64,000 nt of DNA, taken from NCBI GenBank assembly GCA_002633025.1, contig NMRB01000010.1, forward strand, positions 130,788-194,787. The letters are read 5' to 3'. How positions within the stretch are numbered: position 1 is the stretch's first letter; each line of letters opens with the position of its first letter. The DNA comes from Notospermus geniculatus (lineage: Eukaryota > Nemertea > Pilidiophora > Heteronemertea > Lineidae). The notes below the pieces were generated by a model. That model worked only from the letters and a program-made list of their open reading frames with translations, made no database searches and was not told where the DNA came from. Made by a program: the position numbers and the translations under genes. Shown piece by piece: positions 36,700 through 51,300 of the stretch.

Positions 36700-39600
36700 G
36701 CAGATGGGAGGAATGTTTAGCTAACATGAAAAATCAGGCCAATGATGGCACCTACCTTCTTCTAACATTCCGGCTGCAGCTATGACCAGTGCTGAAGAAC
36801 GACCTAACTAATCCAGAAATCACAATAGGAGCGACACCAACTCTTAACCTCAATTTTCACTCTACAGAAATTGATGAATGGTCTCAGATAGAAAAATCAT
36901 GAAAGACATTAATGGCTGACCAGTGATGATTTAAGCCAATTCCCTCCGCCATCAGATGCAAAAAGGAAGTTCACACGTCATTAGGCCATGTGGGAAAATG
37001 AGCAGTCAATATTCATCCCTTGCCCAGCATTCCAAGATGCTAAGACAAGGATACTTTCCAACAACCCCCACATCTTTTTTCATATGACTCAGAGTCTATG
37101 CTTCACATAGCTGGTGAAGTATGTTGCTATTATTATCTGAAGCAGCCCCAGGCCTCCGGCATTGCACGCCTCTCCATTTCCTAACGGTCACTCTTCTCCA
37201 TATAGTGTCCGAGCAATAAAAAGAATATAGCTCTAGGAGAAGTGTTAATGAGGGATACCAACCAGTTCAGTGCGACCAATGTCAGGAATGGGTCTACTTG
37301 ACTCAATATTACGAAATTACATTATTGTTAGCGCATAGCAGAATAACGCAATCTTTTTTTCTGACCATCGCTCAAGCCCGTCAAGTGGATGGAGAGCTGG
37401 AGATCCGTGGCTATGTGACTACTTCTGGACTCCTTGTCCACTGATGGCTGCAACTTCAGTGTTTTGTCCATTCTCCCATTACACACCATATCCATGTTTT
37501 GTGTACTGCTATGTGGAGTTAGGCTATGATCGAATTTTCTGTACTCAATATCATAATTTACAACATGCAAACATGTGCAAAGAAACAATCAATTTCCAAG
37601 GCTTCTGTAATTTCATTTGAGGCTGAACAAATCGAATGGAATACCAACAAAGCCACATATATGTAAAACAATGAACTTAGATCTTCTATGATAGATGATC
37701 CTAGGAGTACTAGCTTTTTCTCAGTTTTCAGACTAACAAAGGGGAATAGTTGGACAGTGTTATTTATTGCGACTGTTAATCTTTTTATTGGTAAAAATGC
37801 AAAATACTTGAAAATTAAAGCATGTTGGGTGCTTTGATGAACAGGAAGAGAAGTAATGCAAGTGTCACTTGATTGTCAATAATGCTGCTGTTCATGAGAC
37901 TGATCAAACACCTTTGCATCAAGAATAATTAAAAAATCACCAGTGCACAAAGCGCTTTTGTCTGCTTTTGAACCATTCTATTGACCACTGGCTACTGCCA
38001 TCATGAAGGACTCTCAAACACAAAATGAATTAACGATTTTTAACCAGAAGTCATCAGTCTGCTCATCCAGCCAAAAATCCTGAACAGGCACTAATGACTG
38101 TGTCCAGGAGCTGCAGTCAATTTTTCAACAAGGCGCAACCCAGGGATCTGTAACATGAGTCGATTGAACTGAATTAACTGACCAGTTTCTATAGTTCAGT
38201 ATTGACAGGGGACGTCATTGATGGATCAATTACATCTCATTTGACGACTTCGACATCAATGGAGGGTGGATTTTCAGGATCAAACGTATTATTCATTTTT
38301 GAAAAATACCCTAAGTCCTTGGGACACTACCTATAGTACACCAAAGAAGGATCCAGTTGATAATTTGAGTTCTTCTCATCAGGAAATAAAACGCCCATGT
38401 ACTTTCAGTTGTAAACACTGATTGAACTACTTGTACGTATGATTAAACAGTCACTATATTCGTTATGTGTAATATAGTTCAGTGGTTCCTAACCAGCAAA
38501 CACTCTGCAACTTGAGTGGTTAGATTGACCGAGTGCATAGCAATAGTCAGATAATACTAGTATGTTTACTTTCTCTAACTGATGACAAAGACCAGTTCCA
38601 ATAATATGACTATCACAAGTTTGTTTCAACACCTGTCAGGTTGACCAGAGAGGGTGTTGTGAAAGAAATGTTTGTCCCTTGCAATCATATTCAATTGCTC
38701 TTTCTGTTTACAGTCGCCCTGCCTTGACCACACCCATGTCCACATCAGCCAAGCAGAAAAATTGATTATAAAAAATGTGTGATACTGTAATCAAATCTCT
38801 TATCATTGAACGAGTGCACTTTTGTTAAACCTTAGTCCAGTGGTTTAAAATGGACTGTCAATAGACTGCACACACCCATTTATATCAACAGATCAATATG
38901 TTAACCATATCAGACACGATCAATGCAGCTAGGGGAGAATTCTTGTGGTCATACATTTCTACAAAAGAATCAGAACTACGACCAAAGTCTGCAGACGAGC
39001 CACCACTCCCAAAGCAACATTAAACGAGATATAGGTTTAGATGTCATCAATGGTGAGCCTGTCCCCCCCCCCATCCCATCCCTGCCAAGAAACTATGTAT
39101 GGTGAACAATAGTTATGGATTCTGGGTGACACAAACTAAAGAACTAAGAGTTGACTGAAAACGCTAATAACAGACTACAATCTTTTTGAAATGAAGCAAA
39201 TGATTTAATGAGTTACTTTTTTTCTTGTACCTATTACAGTAAACCTTAACAATTGCACAAAGAAATTGAGAAAAAACTCCCTGCCCTGCAGCCATGACAA
39301 AACCAGACCACTCACAGACCAAGGGAACTATGCGGCTAGTATTGATTGGTGACTTGCCGTGGTGGCCATTCACACAGAACACTGATAGCTTAGAGCAATC
39401 GTGACACCAGATCACTGACCTGTCAATATGGCAGATTAAACGAAGAAACACAAGAATTCAGACTACACACTGACCACAGATCTTCCAATAAACTTTCCTT
39501 ATAGTTAAACCTCATCGATGGTTTTCCTTAGTTTGGGGTTCCTATAGGGGAGACAACTGGTATTAGATGCTTTGTTTTTTAACTGACTTGTTTGCTTACA

Positions 39601-40520
39601 TGTATTGTTTTTTTGTGTGTGTAAACAAGTTTCAAGTTGTGTCCAACTGTGCATTTGAAGTTGTTGCCTTGAAGTTCTCGTCTTGCATCTGCCGAGTATC
39701 AAGAAAGAAAGATCTAAGAATGATCAAAGGGATTCACAAAAGGCAACAAAGGAATCAATTGGACCCCATTTCTTTGACGGTGGGAACAGATGACTGAAGC
39801 ATAAACTGGTGTAATATCAGTGACTGGGCATGAAATATCACATTCAGAACAGAGATTCAAGGAAGCCGCCAACGCCATAAACATTGTACTGCTTTACAGA
39901 TAGAGAAATCCAATATATTCATATATTTGACCAAAAATAAGAATACAAATGGTTTTAGAGCTGAACAATGTTACAATGACATGAAGGAAGTATTGGGGTG
40001 TTATGTAATGAGGAAAACCAAAAATTGATAAAAACGTCGGCATGCAATGTTGTTAATGAAATATGCCCACCCTCTGTCACATTGGAACGAATGAGGGGAG
40101 ATACTAGACTACATATTGGAAGCTGGTGCTGCATTGTGTAATAGGTACATTAAATTAATATGGATTGACTCACAACTCCCACATGAAAATAGGCCTAGGC
40201 CTAAAACATATAGCCCCCGCAAATGCATGCTAGATGCCACCCAATGCTAAAGAATCAACAGAACTGCAGGTTGAACAGTTAAAAAAAGAGTTTTTTTACA
40301 TCACACACATGTATTCTAACTCTTGGGGTGAATTGTAATCTAAAACTCCATTGGTCATGCTGGCTTAACTATTGATTTCTCAGACTGGGTTTGATTTCAC
40401 CCTCTGCCCAATACACATACGTTTGAATCCTATTTCAGTCTGTCGGTTTCACCTGACCATACGTGTATCTACTGTAGTCATGACATTTTGTGTATACAGA
40501 CACTATCACAAGAGCAAATC
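36700..40520. other. No gene recognised
   Basis: Contains a run of ten C at 39063-39072 and palindromic TAGGCCTAGGCCTA at 40190-40203. Frames of up to 95 codons (39164-39451, reverse) carry no recognised domain. Confidence 0.4.
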
Positions 40521-40710
40521 CAATTTAAATAGAATGGACCATACTGGTCTAAGTATTGATTTTAGGATAAAATCTCCATTTTTGCACTGATTTCAATGTA
40601 CGGGCACGCCACCTCGTACAGACGTGCACTGATCCCACCAGAGCACCTCTGGTCAATTTAAGTAAAGTGAACCTGGTTGGACAAACTATTGATTTTTGGA
40701 TAAAATGTCG
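40521..40710 (+). repeat. Diverged tandem duplication, 133-bp period
   Basis: The segment 40521-40577 resembles 40654-40710: both start CAATTTAA, pass through TATTGATTTT and end GGATAAAAT plus a few bases. A third, weaker match, GGCTTAACTATTGATTT, lies near 40362. It looks like an old local duplication or remnant of a decayed repeat family. No coding potential is supported. Confidence 0.45.
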
Positions 40711-43700
40711 TTTGTGGCCGTAGCTGGTTAGGGCATTTTGTATTGATTTTGCTTCAGTATCAGCTACCTGAGATAGTCTGGCCAGTGTTTGTCATGGTCG
40801 TCCATTGATGGCATACCTGTCATTCAGCTCATTAAATGAATGACTTGTCATCTAAGGCAATGTCTACTACAGAGACAGTTTGTCAATTGAAATTTAACTT
40901 GCATCATGCTGATACATAACGTCATCCATCATGGCGATGCACTGATGAGCAAGTAAGTATATCATAGAAATTTATCTAATAACCTCGAGATTAAAAAAAT
41001 ATTGCAAGCATGGAAGGGTTTTATGTAATGACTTGCTTTATGACTGAGAGCTAAATGCAAATGAGAAAAAAAATATAAGGAAAGTGATTGTCCTACCTCA
41101 CATGCTCCCCGTGTTAGGTTACCAGAGATCACAGAAGAATGTAATCACGTTTGGATCCTTACTCTTCCAGTCCAACTGAGTTACTGCTCGTGAGACCCTG
41201 GGGTCCTGAGACCCTTACCCGCAGATAATGTCTGCAGATTCCCGATTGTTACCTCACAATCAGAAATAACAATGAATATTGTGAAATGACTGGCCTGTCA
41301 TCTTGGGAGCTTGTTTAATACAGATATTCCACTGTCCGGCATGATATGGTTATTGACATCAAAATACGCTGAAAGCAGTGATGCGGCGTATCAAATGGAA
41401 TTTGTTGTGTCGGCTAAACTGTTGACCTTTTTGCCTCTCCAACCGCTAGCATCCAAAAGACAAGGGATGAAAGCATGAGAACCTCGTCATTTGACAGGTT
41501 GAATCGTCAAATCTGAGTATTGTTCCAATGAAGGGTCTTGAAGTTCACGATGTTGGAATTTATCAATGTTACATTGTGCTTTTACAAATCTGTTCCATTT
41601 CATCTATTGTTTGAAGATACAATCTCTACACCTGTATGCTACATCTCAACTTAATAGCAGGTCGCTCGCTCCACCTTCACCAAAGTCCTATCTGTGGAAT
41701 CTTGATGCATCTTTATGACCAAAAGATAATGAGGCGAGTTTTTAAGTTGCTTTTGAAACATGTGAATGGTTTCCTTACATCTCAATTTAATGACAGTCTG
41801 AATGTTGATCTTTTGAACTGTAGGATATTTAGTCAGTTTTATTCCTTATGATGACAAAGATGAAATGGTGCATTCCGAAGCATCTGAATAATGAAGACAC
41901 AATATTGACGTATCTTGCGGTTATCTTACAAATAGGGTGATGTTCAATGTTGGATGCAACAGATAGGCGTAATGACCTAGATTTTCTTGATTTTCTAATG
42001 CACTGGACGTTCGATGGTGAAACATGTAAATCCCACAAATGAACGTTTCTTGACTCTGTCCCACAGGATCTTAAATATTTATCTAAACCCTCAGGGACTT
42101 CCCTTCACTTACAAAAAGTGTGTTGGTTACCTTCCGTAAAGGTTGCAATGAGTTATACTGCCCCCTTTTTAAATGACATGCTCGTGAAATCCTTCAGAAT
42201 TTTTTGCCAACAGCTCTACCCCCTCCCCCGAAAAAAACACTATGAAAAAATGCCAACTTCTTTCCGCCACCCATTGGTGAGACTTGACGACCCAATCAGC
42301 GACAAAAAGGTAGCAATATTCTGTAACCATAGATCAAAATAACATCAGCAAGAGAACCTGAACAAAAAAGCCATCATGGCCATTAATGCTTTTTCAGTGC
42401 AGCTTGCACCTGGAGTCTTCAGATATGCAGGAGTCGTAGTTGCGCTAATCATCAAAATCACTTGAAATGTCCAAGCGTTTTACGCTCACAAAATATGGTC
42501 GAGTGGTTCAATTTCCGTACCGTACGCAATGCATCGTCTGCAACAATGATGCTCCATCATAAACGGATGACTACCATTATTGACTGTATAATGTCCATCG
42601 CTGTCGATGCACGCAGCATGCCTGGTCAATCGGACTACACCAAAGATACTGGCCGCTAGAGTCCCACGAGAGTGGTCAATATGTATTAGATGAGTCTGTC
42701 AGTTATGATACAAAATAATTAGAAAGCTATTGGTTATGCATCTGTTAACTGATAACATTTTTCTTAGAGATCAAGAAAGGTTACATGTTTGATTGACAGG
42801 GTTGGTCAAAGGCAAGGAATTGCTATAGAAAAGGTTGCTCTAATGAAGAAAGTAAATGTCTTTGTGGTTTGTATGAGAAGAGTTCTGTGGCCATAATGTT
42901 ACAATGGGATGGTGTGTATGGAGAGTGTACGTAGATTGATTGCATCTGACAATGCACAGTGTGGTTGGACTGCAAAAGGACATGTACAGGTAACTAGGAT
43001 TTGTTGCAGAAACTGAAGCTGCCCATCAAGATTAGAGCAAATGCTTTACAGTACATTGTACAGTAATGAAACATACCCCGACTTGCTTCTAGAATGACTT
43101 GGTTAACATGGTTAAGCGCCTTTTCAGCAGTAGGCTGGACATGTTAACAGCTCCAGTGATAAATAGCCTGAGTTGTTTGTTGGACAAAAATATGAAGGAC
43201 CACCTGTAACAATCATTGATTCATCCCCAACTCGCAATTTCCATCAGCAATACTAAAAAACAATCTAGTTAATGATGCATCACCTAAAATTTCAATACCA
43301 CTCCAATGATAACAGTCTGGCTAGCTGACCAGACTTAAATTGTTTACCCAATACCTTGACAACATGTATGACCTCGCAGAGAAAAATCCATGGTATTATT
43401 CTCTAACGACATGACCACTCAGGCTTGGGGCGTTCAGGAGCAGACTAATCCATCTAGTCTTTTAGAGAACTTCCATGTTGGGTTGACTGCAAGTAAGCTA
43501 ATGTGAAACCTACATACAGCACTCTCTCTCACTTGGTTTTATTCTGGCACTGGCTGCTGGTCACCTTTAATCAAATTGAATGGCATGGCTGAGCACAGAT
43601 GGAAAAAATATAACAATTCTCGGGAAACCTAATGGGTTTCACGAACATGATATAACAATTGGAAGGAAGAAAGGTCCACTGAGTAAAAAATTGACATTAT

Positions 43701-45341
43701 TGGAATTGTACACTGGGTTTCTGACCTGAACTGTGTTAAAGAAAATTAACAACAGTCTCCAGGGATGGAAATGGCCAGAAATTGTCCAGGGTTGCAAGGA
43801 CAGATTTTTTGTGTGTATGAAATGCATTTGAAGAATGAATTATGTTTTTGTGGACATAAAAGACGCCAGTCTGGTCCATTTGATATGTGATCCATTAATA
43901 CATTGCCACGGTTTAGGTTTCTTTTTGACTTGTTCAAAAGACCATTGTGTGATGCCCAAAGTTAAAATGTATTAGAAAGGGATGATGTTCGAGGGCAAAG
44001 CAATGTATGGATCGTAGAAACAGTCTCCAGGCAGTTGGTTTTAGATGGAACAACCTCTGGTAATCGGTTCTGTTTTCATAAGGTTGTAGGTTACCAGTTA
44101 CAGGAGGCTATACCATGCAGAAAATTTCATTCTGCATGACGTAAGTTAGGCGGAACGTACATTTCAGGCTCCGTATAGAGTGTGCATTGAACAGAACTTT
44201 TATTTTTCCATTTTCATTACATGCTAAGAGAGCATGTGCCCTGTTGACGTTTGCATGACAATTGAAATGGTATATGGAAAATATCAGATTCCAATGAGAG
44301 AGAACTGACATTTAGAAATGATGCAAGAGGAACAATGCAGATTTTTGTTTGTTACACTTGCAACCAGTTTCCTTAGTTGGATGAGTAGTGTCCTGTGAAG
44401 ATCACACTATGTACAGCGTTCAACATGGGACGTGCTCCAGAAAGCCACTAGGTTTGTTAGATGGGCACTTTTGAATGATGCCACTAACACCTATTGTGTC
44501 CCCCAACATTCAGTTAGCGAAGGATACTTGCACAGGATAGCAATCAAACCTTGTAAAGAATCGCAGAATCACCAATAAATGGTCACAGCAATGCTTGCTG
44601 ATTTCCAATGCTTGCTGCAGCATGAAAGGTCAGAATACTGAAATCACAGAAGCAAGAAAAAATCGCTTGCCATTATCATGTCTTGAGCTTCGAGTAAGAA
44701 CTGGACGCACCACATCCTGCACTGCTCCTGGCATGTCCAAACCACCTGCGAGCTGATATTTCAATAATCTGAGCATTGTCTTATGACATGGTCATGTCCC
44801 TCTGAGACTGTTAATGCAGTACATTACCTGACGAAAGCAATTGTTGTGTCGTACGTCGATCGCGAAAAAAAATTAGCCATGTCTTAGGTTCTCAGAATGG
44901 GCAAGAGTAATATGCACAAAAGTGTGGAATGCATTTTGACTTTGATTGATTGAAGCATTTGTTTGGTATTAATATGTTCAGGATATTACCAGTCGATCTC
45001 CATCTCTCTGCTTCACTGCAATGGAAATGCCATATGACCATCACATGCCAAATGGGTGGAGAGGTGACATACAAAGTACATGTATAGGCATCAACAAACC
45101 ACAGCGATGACCAATGGTTGATAATGACACAGCCTTCTCCATTTTGTGTATTTATGCATTAAGATGTAAAACCAGGGCCAAATACTTGATCTTTTATCGT
45201 CGTTTGGGCCGTAGCAAACCTCGTCCACAGGTGAATTGATTGGGAATGGAAGGACCCAATTTCTGGGTTGCTAAGTGGTGAAAGGGATGTGCTCTGTCAT
45301 GTCATGAGGGTCACATCACTTTGTATCACGCTCATATTGAA
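40711..45341. other. No gene confidently recognised
   Basis: Apart from the candidate exon at 42397-42659, listed separately, I see only short frames and unremarkable AT-rich sequence. A small direct repeat of AATGCTTGCTG lies near 44590-44620. Confidence 0.4.
42397..42659 (+). other. Candidate terminal exon, unsupported product
   Basis: A frame open from 42387 to a TAG at 42657-42659 is preceded by GCTTTTTCAG, an acceptor-like polypyrimidine tract and AG ending at 42397. CpG is somewhat enriched between 42470 and 42660. The translation includes MVEWFNFRTVRNAS and has no family I recognise. No AATAAA is obvious just downstream. A frame of about 90 codons with one acceptor-like site is common by chance, so this is only a pointer. 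Confidence 0.1.
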
Positions 45342-45399
45342 TTTTTGAATTGAGGGATAGAAATTGTGTATTTTTGAATTGAGGGATAGAAATTGTGTA
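45342..45399 (+). repeat. Two-copy tandem repeat, 29-bp unit
   Basis: Two identical 29-base units, each starting TTTTTGAATTGAGGGATAGA, lie head to tail at 45342-45370 and 45371-45399. Perfect identity suggests a very recent duplication. No function is indicated. Confidence 0.92.
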
Positions 45400-48300
45400 T
45401 TGAAATGATTAAATCTGGACTTGATGAACAAAACATCTCCCAATTCGTCTTTGGGGATGACAAATGAAAATCACCATCAACAAACCAATATGAGGTTTCG
45501 ATTAAATTAAAATCAAAATGTGGAGACAAATTATCATACTTGCGTTTTTAGAAAGAAACTTGTTTTAGAGCACTGAGTTGCACACAAGGGAATAACACAC
45601 ATAGTTCATTTGTTTAAGAGATTTGTGATTGTATTGAATGGGCGGTAAAAACCTAATGAAAACTCCAATGTTTTTGATTGTTGAATAATATAGTTTTTGT
45701 GATAATGAAAAATTGCTTTTCCACACCAATTCTTTCAATCCCTGGGGAAATTTCACTTGATGATGAGAGGTATTTACAATGTTTCTTATACTGTATAGGT
45801 TTTGTAATGTTGCTATTTTAATACATTCTTTGACGAATTCTGCATCCAATTCAATTCATATGCTTTCATCTCCAAGATCATGATGAACATGGAACTATGT
45901 GTCTTGGATGTATCAATCCGTTCAGACAGTGTAGTGACCTTATCCAACACCCGAGGGCAATTGTGGATTAAATCAAAAATGCAAAATACACACCAGACGG
46001 CAAGAGGCATGCCTTGGAGTGTTCATCACTCTATCCGCTTGGATAAACCAAGACCAATGGGCAATTTCATGGGTTGAAAATTTGGCCCATGGCATTGGAG
46101 TGTGTTGGTATCGTTGAAATGTATATAGAGGGTAACCATTTGCTCAGGGCAAAACGGAAGGTTCACCACTACAGCATGTGCACTTAGTAACCAGGCGTTT
46201 CGGGTGCTTGCTCAAAGAGAGCATGTTTGTTGACTAATGCTAGTATTACTAGCCATACTAACTTGGGGTGAAAAAATATAAGGAGGCTGTTTGCATTAGA
46301 CATGTAAACAAAATGGATAGAGTAGAAAAGAAACTTTCATGATCATAGTGATGTTTTTTTAAAAGTGGAGCAACATTTTTTGTCTTTCCAAATCCCATAT
46401 AGGTTTTCTTTTAGAAGACAGGGAGAGCGATGATTGCACTTCTGGTTGAGGTTTGCTATTGACCAATATAACATTTCTTAGTAGTGATAGTTTGTGGTGC
46501 AGCAATGGTTAAGGAACTGCAGCTCTTGATCGAGGCTGAAAAGGAAAAACCAACTGCTGAAAGAAATACAATATTCCAATAACTTGAAAGTGGTGAAGCT
46601 GAGAAATAGCCTAACCTGATGGGGTGAGGCTGCGGAGGCTGGGGGTTAATGGACAGTAATGCACCTATGGGTAGGCTGAAGCCATGGTTTAAGCAAGCTA
46701 TCCAGGTAGATAGTCTGGCTGGTGATGTTTTGTCTGAAACCTGACCTAATCAGCATTCTTTCTAAGCAAGGCTTCTCACCTGACTTGATGGGTAACAGGG
46801 CACTAGTTGCTTTTTTATAATCTTTTAGCCAACTGATTGTTCACCTGTGCAGAGTAGCTTGATTGTGATCACCCTGTATGCAAACATATAGGAATATGAC
46901 CAGAGCAAGGTATGCTAAACAGTTGAAACCTAGTTATTTTTTAAATGTTTGTTGGTTTGCACCGATGACGTACCTGAGCATGGGCACTACACCAAGCTCA
47001 ACTGTAACCTAACTAAGTATGTACGCATATCAGTGAACCAGTCTATGTATTTTTGACCTGCTAGACATCTCTGTTTACAAAGGTATAAATAGATATTCAA
47101 AAGAGGTGATACCAGCGGGAAAATTAGCGCGATGGGAGAATTTGAAATCACTGCCAATAGAATGCAGCAACTTCATACATATCACAAGATATGATAGATA
47201 CTGCCTTTACGAACAGCACATCAGCTTTAAATGCTTTCATATAGCAATTTGCCAAATAAGTGTAAATATTCCAGTTTGTCTGAATTTACCTTGTCTTGCA
47301 ATGCTATCAACAATACTAGGTGTTCTGACGTGACATCTAACTGATATTATCATACGGCTGGACCTGATTCATCCAGTCAACCACGGTAATGTCAACTCCT
47401 TATGTCATAACTGAGACCCTTGACTGATTACATCAGTAGTGCATGTCCAGCAGACTGCTGCCCCGGGGCTATTAGCCCCAACAATAGGAGAGCAAATAAG
47501 TTGACAGATATCTTGAAGCTGACCACCGCTTATCGCATTATGTGGCAACACTCCTACCACTTATGAATGGTCAACGATGACCACTGGCTATTGAAAGCCA
47601 CCTAATGACCACACCTTATCCAAATGAAACACGATAATGGCCGTGTGATGACAATCTGTTTCTGGTCATTTACCCTCTTCAAAGGATTGATTGAAGATGG
47701 TGTCACCAAGACAAACATCGGCTAGTGATAATGTGGACATGCTTGAGTGGTGCTTGACACACCATTGGCATGCCTAATGGATGGAAATGTTGTGAGGAGA
47801 CTGAGTGACCGGACGTTTTAAGTGGACAGAGAGGGCAGAGAACAGCACGGGCCGAATGTTGTCCATGTGCATCGTTCGATGTATCAAGACACAGGGTATG
47901 TACCAATATATACACGATATGGCATTGGTTGGTTTCCATATTCAAAATGACACAGCACAGCCCTCAAAATCAAAATCTTTTTCATACAAGGCAGTGATTG
48001 GGACCTGACCATTGCCAATTGAATCAACGTGTGTGGACAAATTAAATTATCCATAAATGAAGTGTGGGTACAGTATTCTGATGTGAGCTTACTGGACATT
48101 GGCAGCAGCTCGGCTCATTTGGCTTGGCTGATTAGATTGGTGGACGTCTTCTTCAGCCAAGGTCACGGATGGCTTGAGCAAGATTAATACTGAATCTTAT
48201 TAGGCCTGCTGGCAGTGCTCAAACTACTGGGGAATGCTAATTATCTGTACATGACCAGCACATCATAATCGATGTCGATGTCATGCCATGAAGAATTATC

Positions 48301-51300
48301 TTGACAGATACTGTTGTATATCACAAAATTAAAATAATCTTTGAATTCAGTGAAGATAAATAAAAAAGTTGGCTTCCCTATGTAATTCCATAACCATTAA
48401 AATTTTGCGAATAAAGGTATTTTGTGGATGCAGCAAATCTGGTACTTAACCAGCCCCAGTCTTTCAGAGTGACACTCATTTCAGCATAAGTGTACTCATG
48501 AACTGTGCTCTGCTGTTGAGAAACTACACTCACCTTGTTTGAGGTGGAGTTTTGCCTTAGCTAGGGATAGCGGTCATGGTAACCTGAGCCATAAAGACAG
48601 ATAGCCATGACTGCAAAGAAGATCTAGCCAAGACAAAGCCGCAGGTAAAAAAACATTATCAGAAACACATGTTGGATGGTCTTTTGTGAATGGAAAATTT
48701 CAGATGACAGGAAAAAAGTTGACAAAGGTGTGGTGTGGCTGATCAGCATCGCAGCTGTTGTCTGGCTACAGTCAATTACCGGCTGACCAGGAGGAAGGGA
48801 GCTGATTCTTAACAGTGATGGTGCTTGGAAACAAACGTAAAATGCAAAATCTAATTAATAGAAGATGGCTCTTCTCTGTTTTTGTGGAAGGGGACTGTTC
48901 GGTTACGTTTGAAAGGAAGATTTGTTTAAAATTGATTTGTTAACTCACCTATCAACGGCAAGAAATCAGCAACATGAAAAGAGAAAAAGCAAGGGAGTTG
49001 ATTAGATATGATGAACTGAAAGTATACGTGATTCTGTCCTTGAAGAAGATGGAAAATGAAATCTTGTGTCACTAAATAAACGAGTCAAAATGACTCCATA
49101 AATGAAGATGTGATAAAGGGCAGAACGGAAGGGTCAATCTTGTGACTGGTTCCATTACATTGGGATAACCAGTGCATCCAGTGTAGTACATGTATCTATA
49201 CAAGGTCAGTGAATTACAGAGATACCTGTCCTTTGGTAGCCAATGATGGGTTTGTTCTGAAACCGTCTTAGATGAGTGTTTGTAAATATTTATAAAACTG
49301 GAAGCTTTCAGTTCAGTTTCCTGGCTTCAGCCAAGGACATGATCAGGTCAGACGCAGCGGCTGACTGGGCCGGAAATGGCTGCTGTGTAAAAACACATAC
49401 CTTCAAGTTGCATGATAAATCAACCTAGGTAATGACCAGTCTCACTTTTTTACAAGATCTAGAGTTGAATCATTACCTATCTTCAATGTATGCCACTTGG
49501 GCTGAGGCATGGAAAGCATAACCTGGTTCTTGAAAAAATGTATTTGGTATGCGTAGGTCTAACAGTGATACAGAACATGAACTAGGTTGTTTTTTTATTC
49601 AGAAGTCATGGCTTTAGGGTGATTGCTTCTTGAGAGTACAGCGCTGTGTTGGCCGTGGGGTGCTTCTTCTGAGGTGAACTAAAAATATGTACGCATATTA
49701 TGGCCAGAAAAATTGGATTTCACAAGTTATTCCGAACAACAAGAGGCCTTGCAATCAGCTAAAGTGCTAACATTTCTCTGTTTAACACTATCATCAATAG
49801 CCTTTGAAAGAGATGGCTGTTGAATGAAATATCTTAACAAAGATCATCAAATCTCCCAGACCTAATGTTCAAAAATAATCTAAGGTGGCGCAATGCACCA
49901 TGTTGTGTCCTCAACGGGTCAACGTAGTTTTGGATATGTTGAATACATGTATAGTCAATAATGAAGTGACACCAATAGCCACAGACCATTATAATGCAAG
50001 TTTGGTTCTAAGGTCAGACACGTCTCTCACATGTCCATCAATGCCTAACATAGATCTATCCTTGAAGCTACGTGGACAGCTTTCTTCAGTGGTGAAATAA
50101 ATGAAGGTCTAAATTAAATTTTTCGCCTCCTTTAATAATGTGGCCTGAGAGCACCAGCCCCCCTCAAAAGAATTCAACCACTTCAAAAAGGACATTATTA
50201 GGTTCTGAAATTGGAAAATTATTAAATGTGATGGACCGACACTCTTCTAATGTTATTTCCTATCTACTCTGACCTTAGGTCATTGTCATTCCACATTAAT
50301 AACTAAGAAAAAAGACAAATTCTTAATGTAATCTATTTCATGGAGAGTCAAAACGGACATGTTTTGTTGAATATGCTACAGTTGGAGTTGTGTAATTTAT
50401 TGATAACTAACCATTACATTAATGATTAGAATGTGAGAGTAACTGCGATGTACAATAGAAACTAAACCCACTGCTGATATTCAGCTACATGTACGCCTTA
50501 CCAAGTGTGTCAGAACCTTTATGAATGGATGAATTTGTAGATGTCCAATCAATGTCCAAAGGAGTGCAACTGACAAGGTTCAGCTCAGTTTTTCTATATA
50601 AGTCATTTCAATACGGTAGAGCCGATAGATTAACTTTAGAACGGGACATGCATACAGAGTATGAATTATTCAGTTTGAACAAATTGATCAGCCATTCTGT
50701 ATGTCCAGCCAATTTAAACGTGGGGAATAAAAGTGCAAACTCTGTTGATTTCATCTCATGCCTGTCACTGTTTTGTTTCATTGAATGATTTTTTAAAACT
50801 AATGACTGCATGGTCAACGGAAGCATGGGCACACCCATGGAAATGGGACAGAGCTTATCAATCATCGGCCTGAGCGGTGTTGTATATTCGTTACTATAAT
50901 TTACTGCCCTCTGACGTTCACAATCCGGTTCATAGAATATTGAATATTTTGAAACATTTCCAATTAGATGCATAGTGAGAAAAACTCATACTGAAAATCA
51001 AGAATTGGGCTCTTCATTTTTTATTATCTAATTTGATGTTCCGTAGCCAGTAAATGCAATGTGAAACGACATGCTCATGACCAAAGAATTGCATATATAG
51101 GTAATTTGTATGCATCACCACTTGCTTCGGTTCATAGTCAACTTTGGCGGCCATTATGACCAAACAGTAATGCCATGGGTGAGAGTACAAATATACAGTG
51201 TGATCTACCCATGGACAGGCCATTTCTATTCTAGCCATACATATAATATCTCTGAGCTATTATAATGCCATAAACGGCACAGACACTAGGGGATGACCTA

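Noticed and set aside
36218-36785. Frames of 112 (reverse) and 88 (forward) codons sharing DDIEPGYISVIPRTTLT
   Set aside because: The shared peptide is a consequence of the inverted arms of the transposon being read from each strand, not homologous genes.
47084-47333. TATAAATA near 47084 followed by a 75-codon frame
   Set aside because: No initiator at the right spacing, short frame, and TATA-like words are frequent in AT-rich DNA.
47465-47479. GGGGCT/AGCCCC hairpin resembling a bacterial terminator
   Set aside because: The window is eukaryotic in character, there is no T tract, and six-base stems are expected by chance.
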